Shown here: positions 1-5,469 of the stretch, in pieces | How the letters are laid out: every line of letters starts with the position of its first letter | How positions within the stretch are numbered: position 1 is the stretch's first letter | Source of the DNA: Flavobacteriaceae bacterium | Lineage (GTDB): Bacteria; Bacteroidota; Bacteroidia; Flavobacteriales; Flavobacteriaceae | Reading direction: 5' to 3' | Assembly: GCA_008081175.1 (NCBI GenBank) | Contig: VMCW01000049.1 | Span: 1-5,469 of the forward strand | Length of the DNA: 5,469 nucleotides | The notes under the pieces: generated by a model | The model's database searches: none | What the model saw: only the letters and a program-made list of their open reading frames with translations | What the model was told of the DNA's origin: nothing | Program-made: the position numbers and the translations under genes

Positions 1-497
1 AAAGCATCAAAACAAATCAGATAATCTTCTACCGCTTGATCGTTGGGTGTGTTTTTATTTTTTCCAATATTACCTCCTATCAATACCCCTTTATTCTTTT
101 TCAAACGCTGAAGTGCAGCCTCTACCCCTTCGTTATTAAAACCCATACGGTTAATAAGCCCTTCATCTTCTGCCAATCGGAACATTCTTTTTTTTGGATT
201 TCCGTCTTGGGGTTTTGGGGTTAGAGTTCCTATTTCCACGAAGCCAAAACCAAAGTTAGACAACTCTTGATAGAGTTTGGCATCTTTATCAAAACCTGCT
301 GCAAGTCCTACTGGATTGGGAAAGATCAATCCAAAAAGTTTTCGCTCCAAACTTTTGTCTTTAATAACATATGCTGAACGCAGTAAACTTGATATCCCAG
401 GAATCTTATTGGCTATTTTAATGCTTTTAAAAACGGTGTGATGGACCCATTCAGGATCGAATAAAAAAAGGAATGGTTTAATTAATAATTTATACAT
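1..497 (-). CDS. pyrD: Quinone-dependent dihydroorotate dehydrogenase (class 2), N-terminal half, cut by window edge
   Basis: The first 165 residues are visible and the rest lies beyond base 1. Class 2 enzymes are FMN flavoproteins attached to the inner membrane that oxidise dihydroorotate to orotate and pass electrons to quinone, the fourth step of UMP synthesis. The reading is open and collinear with E. coli PyrD as I recall it: an N-terminal membrane-docking stretch (residues 1 to 45, with FDPEWVHH), NPVGLAAGFDKDA (61 to 73), EIGTLTPKPQDGNP (88 to 101), GLINRMGFNN (113 to 122) and GGNIGKNKNTP (141 to 151). The catalytic serine region of class 2 enzymes is past the edge. The ATG at 497 is chosen because the protein then begins like the E. 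coli enzyme (MY...), and no other start fits. A full enzyme of this family is about 340 residues, so roughly half is present. No recognisable ribosome binding site precedes the ATG. A terminator-like hairpin ends just upstream. Confidence 0.95.
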   Translation of the reverse strand, partial: MYKLLIKPFLFLFDPEWVHHTVFKSIKIANKIPGISSLLRSAYVIKDKSLERKLFGLIFPNPVGLAAGFDKDAKLYQELSNFGFGFVEIGTLTPKPQDGNPKKRMFRLAEDEGLINRMGFNNEGVEAALQRLKKNKGVLIGGNIGKNKNTPNDQAVEDYLICFDA

Positions 498-503
498 CTA
501 CTT

Positions 504-530
504 ATAAAAAATCCCGCCTGGAGCGGGATT
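504..530 (-). terminator. Rho-independent terminator after yajC
   Basis: Read on the minus strand, AATCCCGC (530 to 523) and GCGGGATT (517 to 510) form a perfect 8 bp stem around a 5-base loop, and a run of T residues follows directly. The plus-strand reading has no T-run, so the element acts leftward. It lies 10 bases past the yajC stop codon and its T-run ends about 7 bases before the pyrD ATG. It most simply ends the DUF1573-yajC transcript, but its position means it could also act as an attenuator for pyrD. Confidence 0.85.
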
Positions 531-539
531 AAAAATTAA

Positions 540-836
540 TTATTTTTTCGATGGAGGCGCATTGAGTTTGGAACTCATTTCTAAAGAAATAGCAGAACGC
601 TCTATTTTTAGTTTGCCTGCTAAAGTTTCAATAGTGCAGGTATTATCCTTGTCATTCAAATCCATAATCTTAGCATGGATTCCACTTTTAGTGACTATAC
701 GATCACCTTTTTTCATGGAATTCATAAAGTTTTTTTCTTTTTTCTGTCTCCTCTGCTGTGGCAGTATAATGAAAAAGAAAAAGACTACTAACATTAGTAG
801 TAAGAATGGGAGTTGTCCCGATAGGCCTTCAGACAT
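540..836 (-). CDS. yajC: Sec translocase accessory subunit YajC
   Basis: This 98-residue protein has the YajC layout. A short N-terminus is followed by one strongly hydrophobic membrane segment (about residues 9 to 25), then PQQRRQKKEKNFMNSMKKGD (26 to 45) and a small cytoplasmic domain with IVTKSGIHAKI (47 to 57). The P-Q-Q-R-R-Q-K-K basic cluster after the membrane segment and the KKGD..VT..GIH motif are typical of the family. YajC joins SecD and SecF in the complex that assists protein export through SecYEG; secD and secF are not in this window. E. coli YajC is 110 residues, so the length is normal. The gene starts 12 bases after the stop of the DUF1573 lipoprotein gene with no promoter-like sequence between them, so the two are probably cotranscribed. 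A strong hairpin terminator follows. Confidence 0.95.
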   Translation of the reverse strand: MSEGLSGQLPFLLLMLVVFFFFIILPQQRRQKKEKNFMNSMKKGDRIVTKSGIHAKIMDLNDKDNTCTIETLAGKLKIERSAISLEMSSKLNAPPSKK

Positions 837-848
837 AGTTTTTAGATA

Positions 849-1355
849 TTAATTTTGCTGACGTGCTCTAGCTTGAGCGTCACGTTGTTGCTGTTTTACA
901 GGGTCAGGAGTAACGTTAGCTTTGATACGTAACATTTCTCTTCCAGAGGATGTATTTGCTGATAGCGTAACAGATTTCTGTTGAACTCCAGGTTTATTAC
1001 TTGAATCAAAACTCACAGTGATAGTTTCAGATTCCCCAGGCTTAATTGCTACATTTTTTGGATACTTTGGTACCGTACAACCACAACTCCCGCGTGCATC
1101 TACTATTATAAGATCTGCTTTCCCTGTATTGGTAAAGGAAAATTCTGTAGTAACTGTTTCTCCTTCACTGATCGTTCCAAAATCATGAGACGTTTTATCA
1201 AAAGTCATTACAGGTCCATCGGCAGTAGCTGCTGCAGGGGTAACTTGTGTTGCATTAGTAGTAGAAGTATTAGTAACTTTTTTGGCAGCACCCTCTTGGC
1301 ACGCTGTAAATACCACAAAAGAAACCAACATACATAAAATTCTAATTTTTTTCAT
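849..1355 (-). CDS. DUF1573 domain lipoprotein
   Basis: The 168-residue product begins with a lipoprotein signal peptide: charged MKKIR, a hydrophobic core, then F-T-A-C with the lipidation cysteine at residue 19. A Thr/Ala-rich linker (about 20 to 48) leads to one DUF1573 domain (about 50 to 148), an immunoglobulin-like beta-sandwich family. Recognisable features are FDKTSHDFGTISEGE (52 to 66), the F-x-F-x-N-T-G strand (72 to 78), GSCGCTVPKYPK (89 to 100) and I-K-P-G-E (104 to 108). The tail (154 to 168) is rich in Gln and Arg. The function of DUF1573 proteins is not established; the cell location is the envelope, anchored by lipid. After the cysteine comes QEG rather than a run of acidic residues, so no clear surface-export signal is visible. 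The gene has its own promoter-like sequence and lies 12 bases ahead of yajC. Adjacency to yajC is common in Bacteroidetes as I recall, but does not define the role. Confidence 0.9.
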   Translation of the reverse strand: MKKIRILCMLVSFVVFTACQEGAAKKVTNTSTTNATQVTPAAATADGPVMTFDKTSHDFGTISEGETVTTEFSFTNTGKADLIIVDARGSCGCTVPKYPKNVAIKPGESETITVSFDSSNKPGVQQKSVTLSANTSSGREMLRIKANVTPDPVKQQQRDAQARARQQN

Positions 1356-1377
1356 TTCTGTATCTTTTTAGTGAGTT

Positions 1378-1407
1378 CAAAAGTAACAAAAAAACTGGTT
1401 ACAACAA
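1378..1407 (-). promoter_or_regulatory. Bacteroidetes-type promoter for the DUF1573-yajC operon
   Basis: On the minus strand there is an exact TAnnTTTG -7 box, TACTTTTG (1385 to 1378), preceded by TTG (1407 to 1405) with a 19-base spacer, which fits the known Bacteroidetes -33/-7 arrangement. Transcription would start near 1371 to 1375, giving a leader of roughly 17 to 20 bases before the ATG at 1355. The -33 element lies in the loop of the nusB terminator and within the last codons of nusB. The start site is inferred from the motif. Confidence 0.6.
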
Positions 1408-1422
1408 GCCTCTACCAGTTTT
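1388..1422 (-). terminator. Rho-independent terminator overlapping the nusB stop codon
   Basis: Read on the minus strand, AAAACTGGT (1422 to 1414) and ACCAGTTTT (1399 to 1391) form a perfect 9 bp stem around a 14-base loop, and the second arm runs into a 7-base T tract (1394 to 1388). The first arm lies inside nusB (codons Lys-Thr-Gly near the C-terminus) and the TAA stop ends at the second arm. The loop is longer than usual, which lowers the certainty slightly. Confidence 0.72.
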
Positions 1423-2343
1423 GATCATCCTTTTGTTGGCTTTGTATTCTCGAACCAATTTATCCAATACGCCATTGATAAAGTTATTGCTGTTTGGAGT
1501 GGAGTAATCCTTTGCAATTTCCAAATATTCATTGATTGTAACTCGTTCGGGTATGCTTGGAAAGTAGAGTAATTCAATAATCGCGATCTTCAATATTACT
1601 CGATCTAATTGAGCGATTCTGTCAGCTTCCCAGTTTGGTGTTTTACCTTCCAATTCTGCAGCTAATTCTTCATCTTTTCCGAGGGTTTTTTCTAAAAGCT
1701 CTACTCCAAACTCCAAGTCCTCGATATTTTCTATTGGCTTTGGAAACAGTAAGCTTTTTGGCTTATCCACATCAAGCTGTTTCAATATTTTTAATAAAAA
1801 TGTATTGACAACAGGGAGGTCGTCGATCCATGTCAATTGATGATCTTCGAGATAATTAAAAAGATATACCGAGGGCGCAATATGCTCTTTAAAACAACTC
1901 ACAAGAAACTGTTGTTCTTGCTTTAGTGAAGGATTGTCAATCGCAAAGTAATCCTTGAATTTCTGAGACTCAATGATCTCCTGAACCAAATCTTTAAGGA
2001 AAACAAATTCCAAATCCCAACGTATAAATTTTTTGTTTTTTAACTGATTTTCCAGTTCTGTATGGGAACTTATAAATGCTAAAATTTTGTTTTGAGATAG
2101 TTTTTTTAATGCAAAATACTTTTGCTCTTTCTTGATTTTATGTGTATCGTAGGTTTGACATTGTTCTCCTAAGTAGTTTTCTAGTGCTTTTAGTAGCGCT
2201 AAAAGCAACAAATAGAGGTCAAAAGATTGGAAAACACTTTGTTTAAAAAATTTGAGTTCCTCATCGAGTTTTCTTTCTTTTCCTAATGAAAAAGAATAAA
2301 CGGACTGCATTACTTTAATCCGAATGTGTCGACGTGTGAGCAT
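1399..2343 (-). CDS. nusB: Transcription antitermination factor NusB, long Bacteroidetes form
   Basis: The product has 314 residues, more than twice the 139 of E. coli NusB, which is usual for Bacteroidetes. The N-terminus MLTRRHIRIKVMQSVYSF (1 to 18) is the Arg-rich RNA-binding start of NusB. A long, Lys- and Leu-rich helical middle (about 25 to 230) follows. The recognisable NusB fold resumes in PNWEADRIAQLDRVILKIAI (236 to 255), then ELLYFPSIPERVTINEYLEI (257 to 276) and AKDYSTPNSNNFINGVLDKL (277 to 296). NusB binds NusE (ribosomal protein S10) and the boxA RNA element, and helps RNA polymerase read through rRNA operons. The ATG at 2343 is chosen because it puts the conserved RRHIR motif at the N-terminus. 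A -7 box lies about 20 bases upstream. It diverges from the ABC exporter gene and is followed by a terminator. What the inserted helical region does is not known to me. Confidence 0.93.
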   Translation of the reverse strand: MLTRRHIRIKVMQSVYSFSLGKERKLDEELKFFKQSVFQSFDLYLLLLALLKALENYLGEQCQTYDTHKIKKEQKYFALKKLSQNKILAFISSHTELENQLKNKKFIRWDLEFVFLKDLVQEIIESQKFKDYFAIDNPSLKQEQQFLVSCFKEHIAPSVYLFNYLEDHQLTWIDDLPVVNTFLLKILKQLDVDKPKSLLFPKPIENIEDLEFGVELLEKTLGKDEELAAELEGKTPNWEADRIAQLDRVILKIAIIELLYFPSIPERVTINEYLEIAKDYSTPNSNNFINGVLDKLVREYKANKRMIKTGRGLL

Positions 2344-2363
2344 GTATAAGAACTTTTGTTGTA

Positions 2364-2371
2364 CAAAATTA
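2364..2371 (-). promoter_or_regulatory. -7 promoter box for nusB
   Basis: TAATTTTG on the minus strand matches TAnnTTTG exactly and lies 20 bases before the nusB ATG, implying a leader of about 15 to 18 bases. No TTG occurs at the expected -33 distance, so only half of the consensus is present. A GCGC-ended sequence (2372 to 2391) sits directly upstream in the spacer. Confidence 0.45.
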
Positions 2372-2445
2372 GCGCATTAAAATGGAAGCGCATATTTAAA
2401 GTGATAAAAAGTTTTTTTAGCCGATCCTATTGCTGGTCATTTCCT

Positions 2446-2453
2446 TACCTTTG
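2446..2453 (+). promoter_or_regulatory. -7 promoter box for the ABC exporter gene, very close to the ATG
   Basis: TACCTTTG matches the Bacteroidetes -7 consensus TAnnTTTG exactly and ends only 8 bases before the ATG at 2462. The nearest TTG upstream (2430 to 2432) leaves a 13-base spacer, shorter than the usual 17 to 23. If the box is used, the transcript would begin within a few bases of the start codon. Confidence 0.42.
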
Positions 2454-2461
2454 ATCGATTC

Positions 2462-4216
2462 ATGAAAGCACTACAATACCTCAATAAATATTTCTATAAA
2501 TACAGAACCCAATTGCTTTTAGGGTTTTTAATTACCGTAATTGCGAGAATTTTTTCTCTTTTTGCACCTCGTCTTATAGGAAATTCTCTTACAGCTGTGG
2601 AACAATATCTACAGTCAGAAAATCCAGATTCAGAGGCTATACAGAGGGTTTTACTCGTCAATATTTTAATCATCTTAGGAACAGCATTAGCTTCTGGTTT
2701 TTTTACTTTTTTAATGAGGCAAACCATCATCAATGTTTCTCGCTACATCGAATTCGATCTCAAAAATGAGATCTTCTGGCATTATCAAAAACTGACCCAG
2801 AGGTTTTATAAAAACAACAGGACAGGAGACCTGATGAATCGAATCAGTGAGGACGTAGGAAAAGTAAGGATGTATGTGGGTCCTGCATTTATGTACAGCA
2901 TTAATACAGTTGCTTTATTCATCATTGTCATTTCTTACATGATAAGTATAGCTCCTACCCTGACACTTTATACCTTACTTCCACTTCCTATACTTTCCGT
3001 TACCATTTATAAATTGAGTAGAATCATCAATGAAAAAAGCACTCTTGTTCAAGAAGTACTATCCAAAATGTCATCTTTTGCTCAAGAAAGTTTTAGTGGT
3101 ATTGCCGTAATAAAGTCGTACAACCTCCAGGATAAAGTTTTTTCTGGTTTTGATGATTTGGCAGAGGATAGCTATCAAAAGAATATGTCTTTGGTCAAAG
3201 TTCAAGCGTGGTTTTTTCCATTGATGATTTTATTAATCGGTTGTAGTAACCTTATTGTGATCTATGTAGGTGGAAACCAATACATCAATAATGAAATTGA
3301 GATTGGTGTTTTGGCAGAGTTTATTATTTATGTAAATATGCTTACTTGGCCAGTGGCTGTTGTGGGTTGGATCACCTCCATCGTTCAACAAGCGGAAGCC
3401 TCTCAAAAGCGTATTAATGATTTCTTGAAAGAAGCTCCTGAAATATTCGATGGTCCCGGGGTTACAAAAGAAATTACCGGTACTATTGAGTTTAAAGGGG
3501 TTTCCTTAACTTATCCTGAGACTCAAATCAATGCTTTAAATCAGATAAATCTAAAAATCCCAGCCGGCAGTACTCTGGGTATTATAGGAAATATAGGTTC
3601 AGGAAAATCTACTTTATTGGAATTAATCAGTCGTCTGTATGATCCAACATCTGGAAAGCTTACCCTAGATGGTGTCGATCTCAAACAGTATAAATTGGAA
3701 GAATTGAGATCGAGTATAGGCTACATACCACAAAATGCTTTCTTGTTTTCAGAAAGCATAGAAAACAACATTCGCTTTGGTTCTATAAATGCAAGTGAAG
3801 AAGAAATCATTGAGGCGAGTAAAAAAGCTGCAGTCCACGAAAACATCATCAATTTTAACGAAGGTTATAAAACGATATTAGGAGAAAGAGGCGTCACTTT
3901 GTCTGGTGGTCAAATTCAACGTGTTTCTATTGCTCGAGCATTTATTAAAGATCCTAAAATTTTATTGTTAGATGATTGTCTATCTGCAGTAGACACAGAT
4001 ACTGAAGAAGAAATCTTGAAACATTTAAAAGCTGTATCAAAAAACAAAACGACTCTCATTGTCAGTCACCGAATTTCTTCACTAAAACACGCTGATCAAA
4101 TTGTTGTTTTTGAAAATGGTAAAATTGTTCAACAAGGTAAACACCTTGATTTAATTAAGATAGACGGCTACTACAAAGAATTATTTGAAAAACAACAAGC
4201 AGACAATTCAAAATAA
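2462..4216 (+). CDS. ABC exporter half-transporter (MdlB/MsbA type), fused membrane and ATPase domains
   Basis: This 584-residue protein has the full half-exporter layout. The membrane domain (about 15 to 310) has six predicted helices near 17-38, 63-84, 141-163, 165-187, 247-269 and 280-305. The nucleotide-binding domain (about 340 to 575) shows an aromatic A-loop residue Y351, Walker A GNIGSGKST (376 to 384), Q-loop Q424 (IPQNAFLFS), signature LSGGQ (480 to 484), Walker B ILLLD (500 to 504), D-loop SAVD (508 to 511) and H-loop H536. Two copies must pair; no partner ABC gene is visible, so a homodimer is the simplest reading. The residue after Walker B, normally the catalytic Glu, is Asp505, as in MdlA-like and ABCC-like domains. 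The substrate cannot be told; lipids, drugs or peptides are all possible. The ATG at 2462 gives a typical N-terminus for the family. Neighbours do not indicate a cargo. Confidence 0.92.
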   Translation: MKALQYLNKYFYKYRTQLLLGFLITVIARIFSLFAPRLIGNSLTAVEQYLQSENPDSEAIQRVLLVNILIILGTALASGFFTFLMRQTIINVSRYIEFDLKNEIFWHYQKLTQRFYKNNRTGDLMNRISEDVGKVRMYVGPAFMYSINTVALFIIVISYMISIAPTLTLYTLLPLPILSVTIYKLSRIINEKSTLVQEVLSKMSSFAQESFSGIAVIKSYNLQDKVFSGFDDLAEDSYQKNMSLVKVQAWFFPLMILLIGCSNLIVIYVGGNQYINNEIEIGVLAEFIIYVNMLTWPVAVVGWITSIVQQAEASQKRINDFLKEAPEIFDGPGVTKEITGTIEFKGVSLTYPETQINALNQINLKIPAGSTLGIIGNIGSGKSTLLELISRLYDPTSGKLTLDGVDLKQYKLEELRSSIGYIPQNAFLFSESIENNIRFGSINASEEEIIEASKKAAVHENIINFNEGYKTILGERGVTLSGGQIQRVSIARAFIKDPKILLLDDCLSAVDTDTEEEILKHLKAVSKNKTTLIVSHRISSLKHADQIVVFENGKIVQQGKHLDLIKIDGYYKELFEKQQADNSK

Positions 4217-4234
4217 TTTGTTTTGTTTATTTTT

Positions 4235-4255
4235 TTTAATAAAATTGTTATTAAA
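4235..4255. repeat. Perfect AT-only inverted repeat between the ABC exporter and PUR genes
   Basis: TTTAATAA (4235 to 4242) and TTATTAAA (4248 to 4255) are perfect 8-base inverted arms around AATTG. The element is within the 59-base gap and about 20 bases before the PUR start. It has no GC pairs and no T-run after it on the plus strand, so it is a poor terminator; it could be an operator or simply chance in AT-rich DNA. An outer pair, TTTGTTTA (4222 to 4229) and TAAACAAA (4268 to 4275), flanks it and ends right at the start codon. Confidence 0.4.
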
Positions 4256-4275
4256 TCAAATAATATTTAAACAAA

Positions 4276-4602
4276 GTGTCGGATAATTTTAATGACAACC
4301 AGGAAGAAATCTTCTCAAAAGTACTCAGAGCAGGAAGAAGAACCTACTTTTTCGATGTAAGAGAAACAAAAGCGAGCGATTACTATCTCACCATCACTGA
4401 AAGTAAAAAATTTACTGAGGAAGATGGCTCTTTTTATTACAAAAAGCACAAGATTTACATCTACAAGGAGGATTTTAAAAGCTTCTCTGATTTTCTCAAT
4501 GAGGCGATGACCTTCATCTTTAACCAAAGAGGAATTGAAGTGATCAGTGAGCGTCATCAGAAAGACTATAAGCCCGATAACATCAATTCGGAATCGAATT
4601 GA
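4276..4602 (+). CDS. PUR-family DNA/RNA-binding protein (DUF3276)
   Basis: The 108-residue protein has one PUR repeat (about residues 10 to 85), a beta-beta-beta-beta-alpha fold. Recognisable stretches are EEIFSKVLRAGRRTYFFDVR (10 to 29), DYYLTITESKKF (35 to 46), YYKKHKIYIYKEDF (54 to 67) and the C-terminal VISERHQKDYK (89 to 99). PUR proteins bind single-stranded DNA and RNA, and bacterial members such as Borrelia BpuR act as regulators; the target of the Bacteroidetes proteins is not known to me. The start is GTG: in frame upstream there is a TAA at 4261 with no ATG after it, and the first internal ATG is far into the domain (Met78). GTG starts are uncommon in such an AT-rich genome. It follows the ABC exporter by 59 bases with no clear terminator or canonical promoter between, so cotranscription is possible. 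The tail after about residue 99 is polar and probably disordered. Confidence 0.9.
   Translation: MSDNFNDNQEEIFSKVLRAGRRTYFFDVRETKASDYYLTITESKKFTEEDGSFYYKKHKIYIYKEDFKSFSDFLNEAMTFIFNQRGIEVISERHQKDYKPDNINSESN
4583..4602. repeat. Perfect hairpin covering the last codons and stop of the PUR gene
   Basis: TCAATTCG (4583 to 4590) and CGAATTGA (4595 to 4602) pair perfectly over 8 bases around a GAAT loop, and the TGA stop is part of the second arm. The following bases are ATTTAAAC, so there is no proper T-run. It may be a weak transcript-end or mRNA-stabilising structure for the PUR gene, or chance. Confidence 0.4.
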
Positions 4603-4623
4603 ATTTAAACATACTAATACTTC

Positions 4624-4661
4624 CATTTAAAAGAGTTACTGTATCATTTTTTCATTTAAAA
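4624..4661. repeat. Two copies of CATTTAAAA upstream of the carboxypeptidase gene
   Basis: The 9-base word CATTTAAAA occurs at 4624 to 4632 and 4653 to 4661, spaced by 29 bases start to start, in the 96-base gap between the PUR and M14 genes. No exact TAnnTTTG box is found in this gap. The repeats could be regulator half-sites, but AT-rich DNA produces such words often. Confidence 0.25.
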
Positions 4662-4698
4662 TTTTATGTACACCTTTAGGGTGATTAAAATATTTGAT

Positions 4699-5469
4699 AT
4701 GAAGAAATTATTAGTTCTATTTGTGCTTTTGCACGGCGGTGCCCTTTACAGTCAAACTGACTTAAGTTATTTCTTAGACCCAGAACACCCTTACAACGCT
4801 GAAATACCAAAACCCAATGAACTATTGGGCTACGAGGTGGGAAGTTGGCATGTTTCCCATGACCAACTGGTACGTTATATGTATCGACTGGCAGAGAGTT
4901 CCGATCGGATTCGTATTGAAAATAGAGGCACTACTTACGAAGACAGACCCTTATTACTCTTGACTATTACCAGTCCAGAAAACCATAGAAATATAGAAGC
5001 CATTCAAAAGGCACACCAACAACTTACAGAGCCCAATAGCGAAAATCAATCTATAGAAAATCAGCCTCTAGTTGTTTATCAAGGGTTTTCAATACACGGA
5101 AATGAACCCAGTGGTGCAAATGCAGGCTTACTAGCCGCTTATCATCTGGCCGCAAGCGAAGCACCTGAAACTCTTAAAATGCTCGATGAACTTATTATTC
5201 TTTTCGACCCTAGCTTTAATCCTGACGGATTACAGCGATTTTCTTATTGGGCAAATATGAATAAAAACCAAGTGCTTACCGCTGATCCTAACGATAGAGA
5301 ATACAATGAGATATGGCCCGGTGGTCGAACCAATCACTATTGGTTTGATTTAAATAGAGATTGGCTACCAGCTCAACTACCCGAATCTCAAGCACGTATT
5401 AAGACCTTTTCAAAATGGCTACCCAATATCCTTACAGATCATCATGAAATGGGTACAAACTCCTCTTTC
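4699..5469 (+). CDS. Secreted M14 zinc carboxypeptidase, N-terminal part, cut by window edge
   Basis: The first 257 residues are visible and the frame runs off the right edge. A Sec signal peptide (about 1 to 18, MKKLLVLFVLL... ending LYS before Gln19) directs export. The mature part shows the M14 peptidase layout: zinc ligands His133 and Glu136 in SIHGNEPSG (131 to 139), NPDG (174 to 177), FDLNRDW (216 to 222) with an Asn-Arg pair like the substrate carboxylate-binding pair of carboxypeptidase A, and DHHEMG (247 to 252), where His249 probably gives the third zinc ligand. The catalytic Glu expected nearer the C-terminus is out of view. Related Bacteroidetes proteins are, as I recall, about 800 residues or more, so perhaps a third is seen. 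It probably trims peptides in the periplasm or outside the cell. An in-frame ATG at 4666 would add 11 residues ahead of the signal peptide; the ATG at 4699 is preferred because it begins with the typical MKKLL. Confidence 0.88.
   Translation, partial: MKKLLVLFVLLHGGALYSQTDLSYFLDPEHPYNAEIPKPNELLGYEVGSWHVSHDQLVRYMYRLAESSDRIRIENRGTTYEDRPLLLLTITSPENHRNIEAIQKAHQQLTEPNSENQSIENQPLVVYQGFSIHGNEPSGANAGLLAAYHLAASEAPETLKMLDELIILFDPSFNPDGLQRFSYWANMNKNQVLTADPNDREYNEIWPGGRTNHYWFDLNRDWLPAQLPESQARIKTFSKWLPNILTDHHEMGTNSSF

Noticed and set aside
36..224. Plus-strand open frame of 62 codons
   Set aside because: It lies antisense to pyrD, whose translation matches the family throughout; the plus-strand product resembles nothing I know.
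562..852. Plus-strand open frame of 96 codons
   Set aside because: It is antisense to yajC and only reflects the composition of the hydrophobic and basic codons of that gene.
2372..2391. Sequence with GCGC at both ends between the divergent genes
   Set aside because: Only the four outer bases on each side pair and the inner bases do not, so it is too weak to call an operator.
2494..2733. Minus-strand open frame of 79 codons
   Set aside because: It is antisense to the membrane domain of the ABC exporter and has no recognisable features.
4315..4626. Minus-strand open frame of 103 codons
   Set aside because: It is antisense to the PUR gene, which matches its family along its full length; no promoter or separate family signal supports the antisense frame.
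4671..4683. CACC and GGTG inverted arms before the carboxypeptidase gene
   Set aside because: A four-base stem is expected by chance and there is no T-run or other context.
4666..4698. Upstream in-frame ATG for the M14 carboxypeptidase
   Set aside because: It would place 11 residues, including polar and charged ones, ahead of a good MKKLL signal peptide, so the start at 4699 is more likely.
1..5469. A hidden novel defence, mobile or RNA-guided system
   Set aside because: All long coding frames are accounted for by recognised families, the longest gene-free stretch is 118 bases, and no repeat array, integrase, transposase or structured RNA gene was seen.

Overview
The window looks like an ordinary chromosomal housekeeping segment from a member of the Bacteroidota, most likely the Flavobacteriia. 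The grounds are the AT-rich composition, an over-long (314-residue) NusB, the DUF1573 lipoprotein placed next to YajC, a Bacteroidetes-type PUR (DUF3276) protein, and three exact matches to the Bacteroidetes -7 promoter box TAnnTTTG in sensible positions. The genus cannot be decided from the sequence. I see no transposase, integrase, CRISPR array, tRNA, rRNA, phage gene or toxin-antitoxin pair.

Layout. The left part is transcribed leftward, and its order in the direction of transcription is nusB (2343 to 1399), a DUF1573 lipoprotein gene (1355 to 849), yajC (836 to 540) and the 5' half of pyrD (497 to 1, cut by the window edge). The right part is transcribed rightward: an ABC exporter gene (2462 to 4216), a PUR-family nucleic-acid-binding protein gene (4276 to 4602) and the 5' part of a secreted M14 zinc carboxypeptidase gene (4699 to 5469, cut by the window edge). 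The two halves diverge from a 118-base region (2344 to 2461) that carries a -7 box in each direction. No gene-free stretch exceeds 120 bases.

How it works together. NusB acts in antitermination and rRNA transcription, YajC is an accessory protein of the Sec translocase, PyrD makes orotate for pyrimidine synthesis, and the ABC exporter and DUF1573 lipoprotein act at the envelope. There is no obvious single pathway. The DUF1573 and yajC genes are 12 bases apart and look like a two-gene transcript with its own promoter and terminator.

The most notable structure is regulatory and compact. The nusB terminator overlaps the end of nusB, and the promoter of the next operon is embedded in that terminator. 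The terminator after yajC ends about seven bases before the pyrD start codon, so any transcript entering pyrD from upstream carries that hairpin at its ribosome-binding site. The ABC exporter promoter sits so close to the ATG that the mRNA may be nearly leaderless. I found no convincing evidence of a previously undescribed system.
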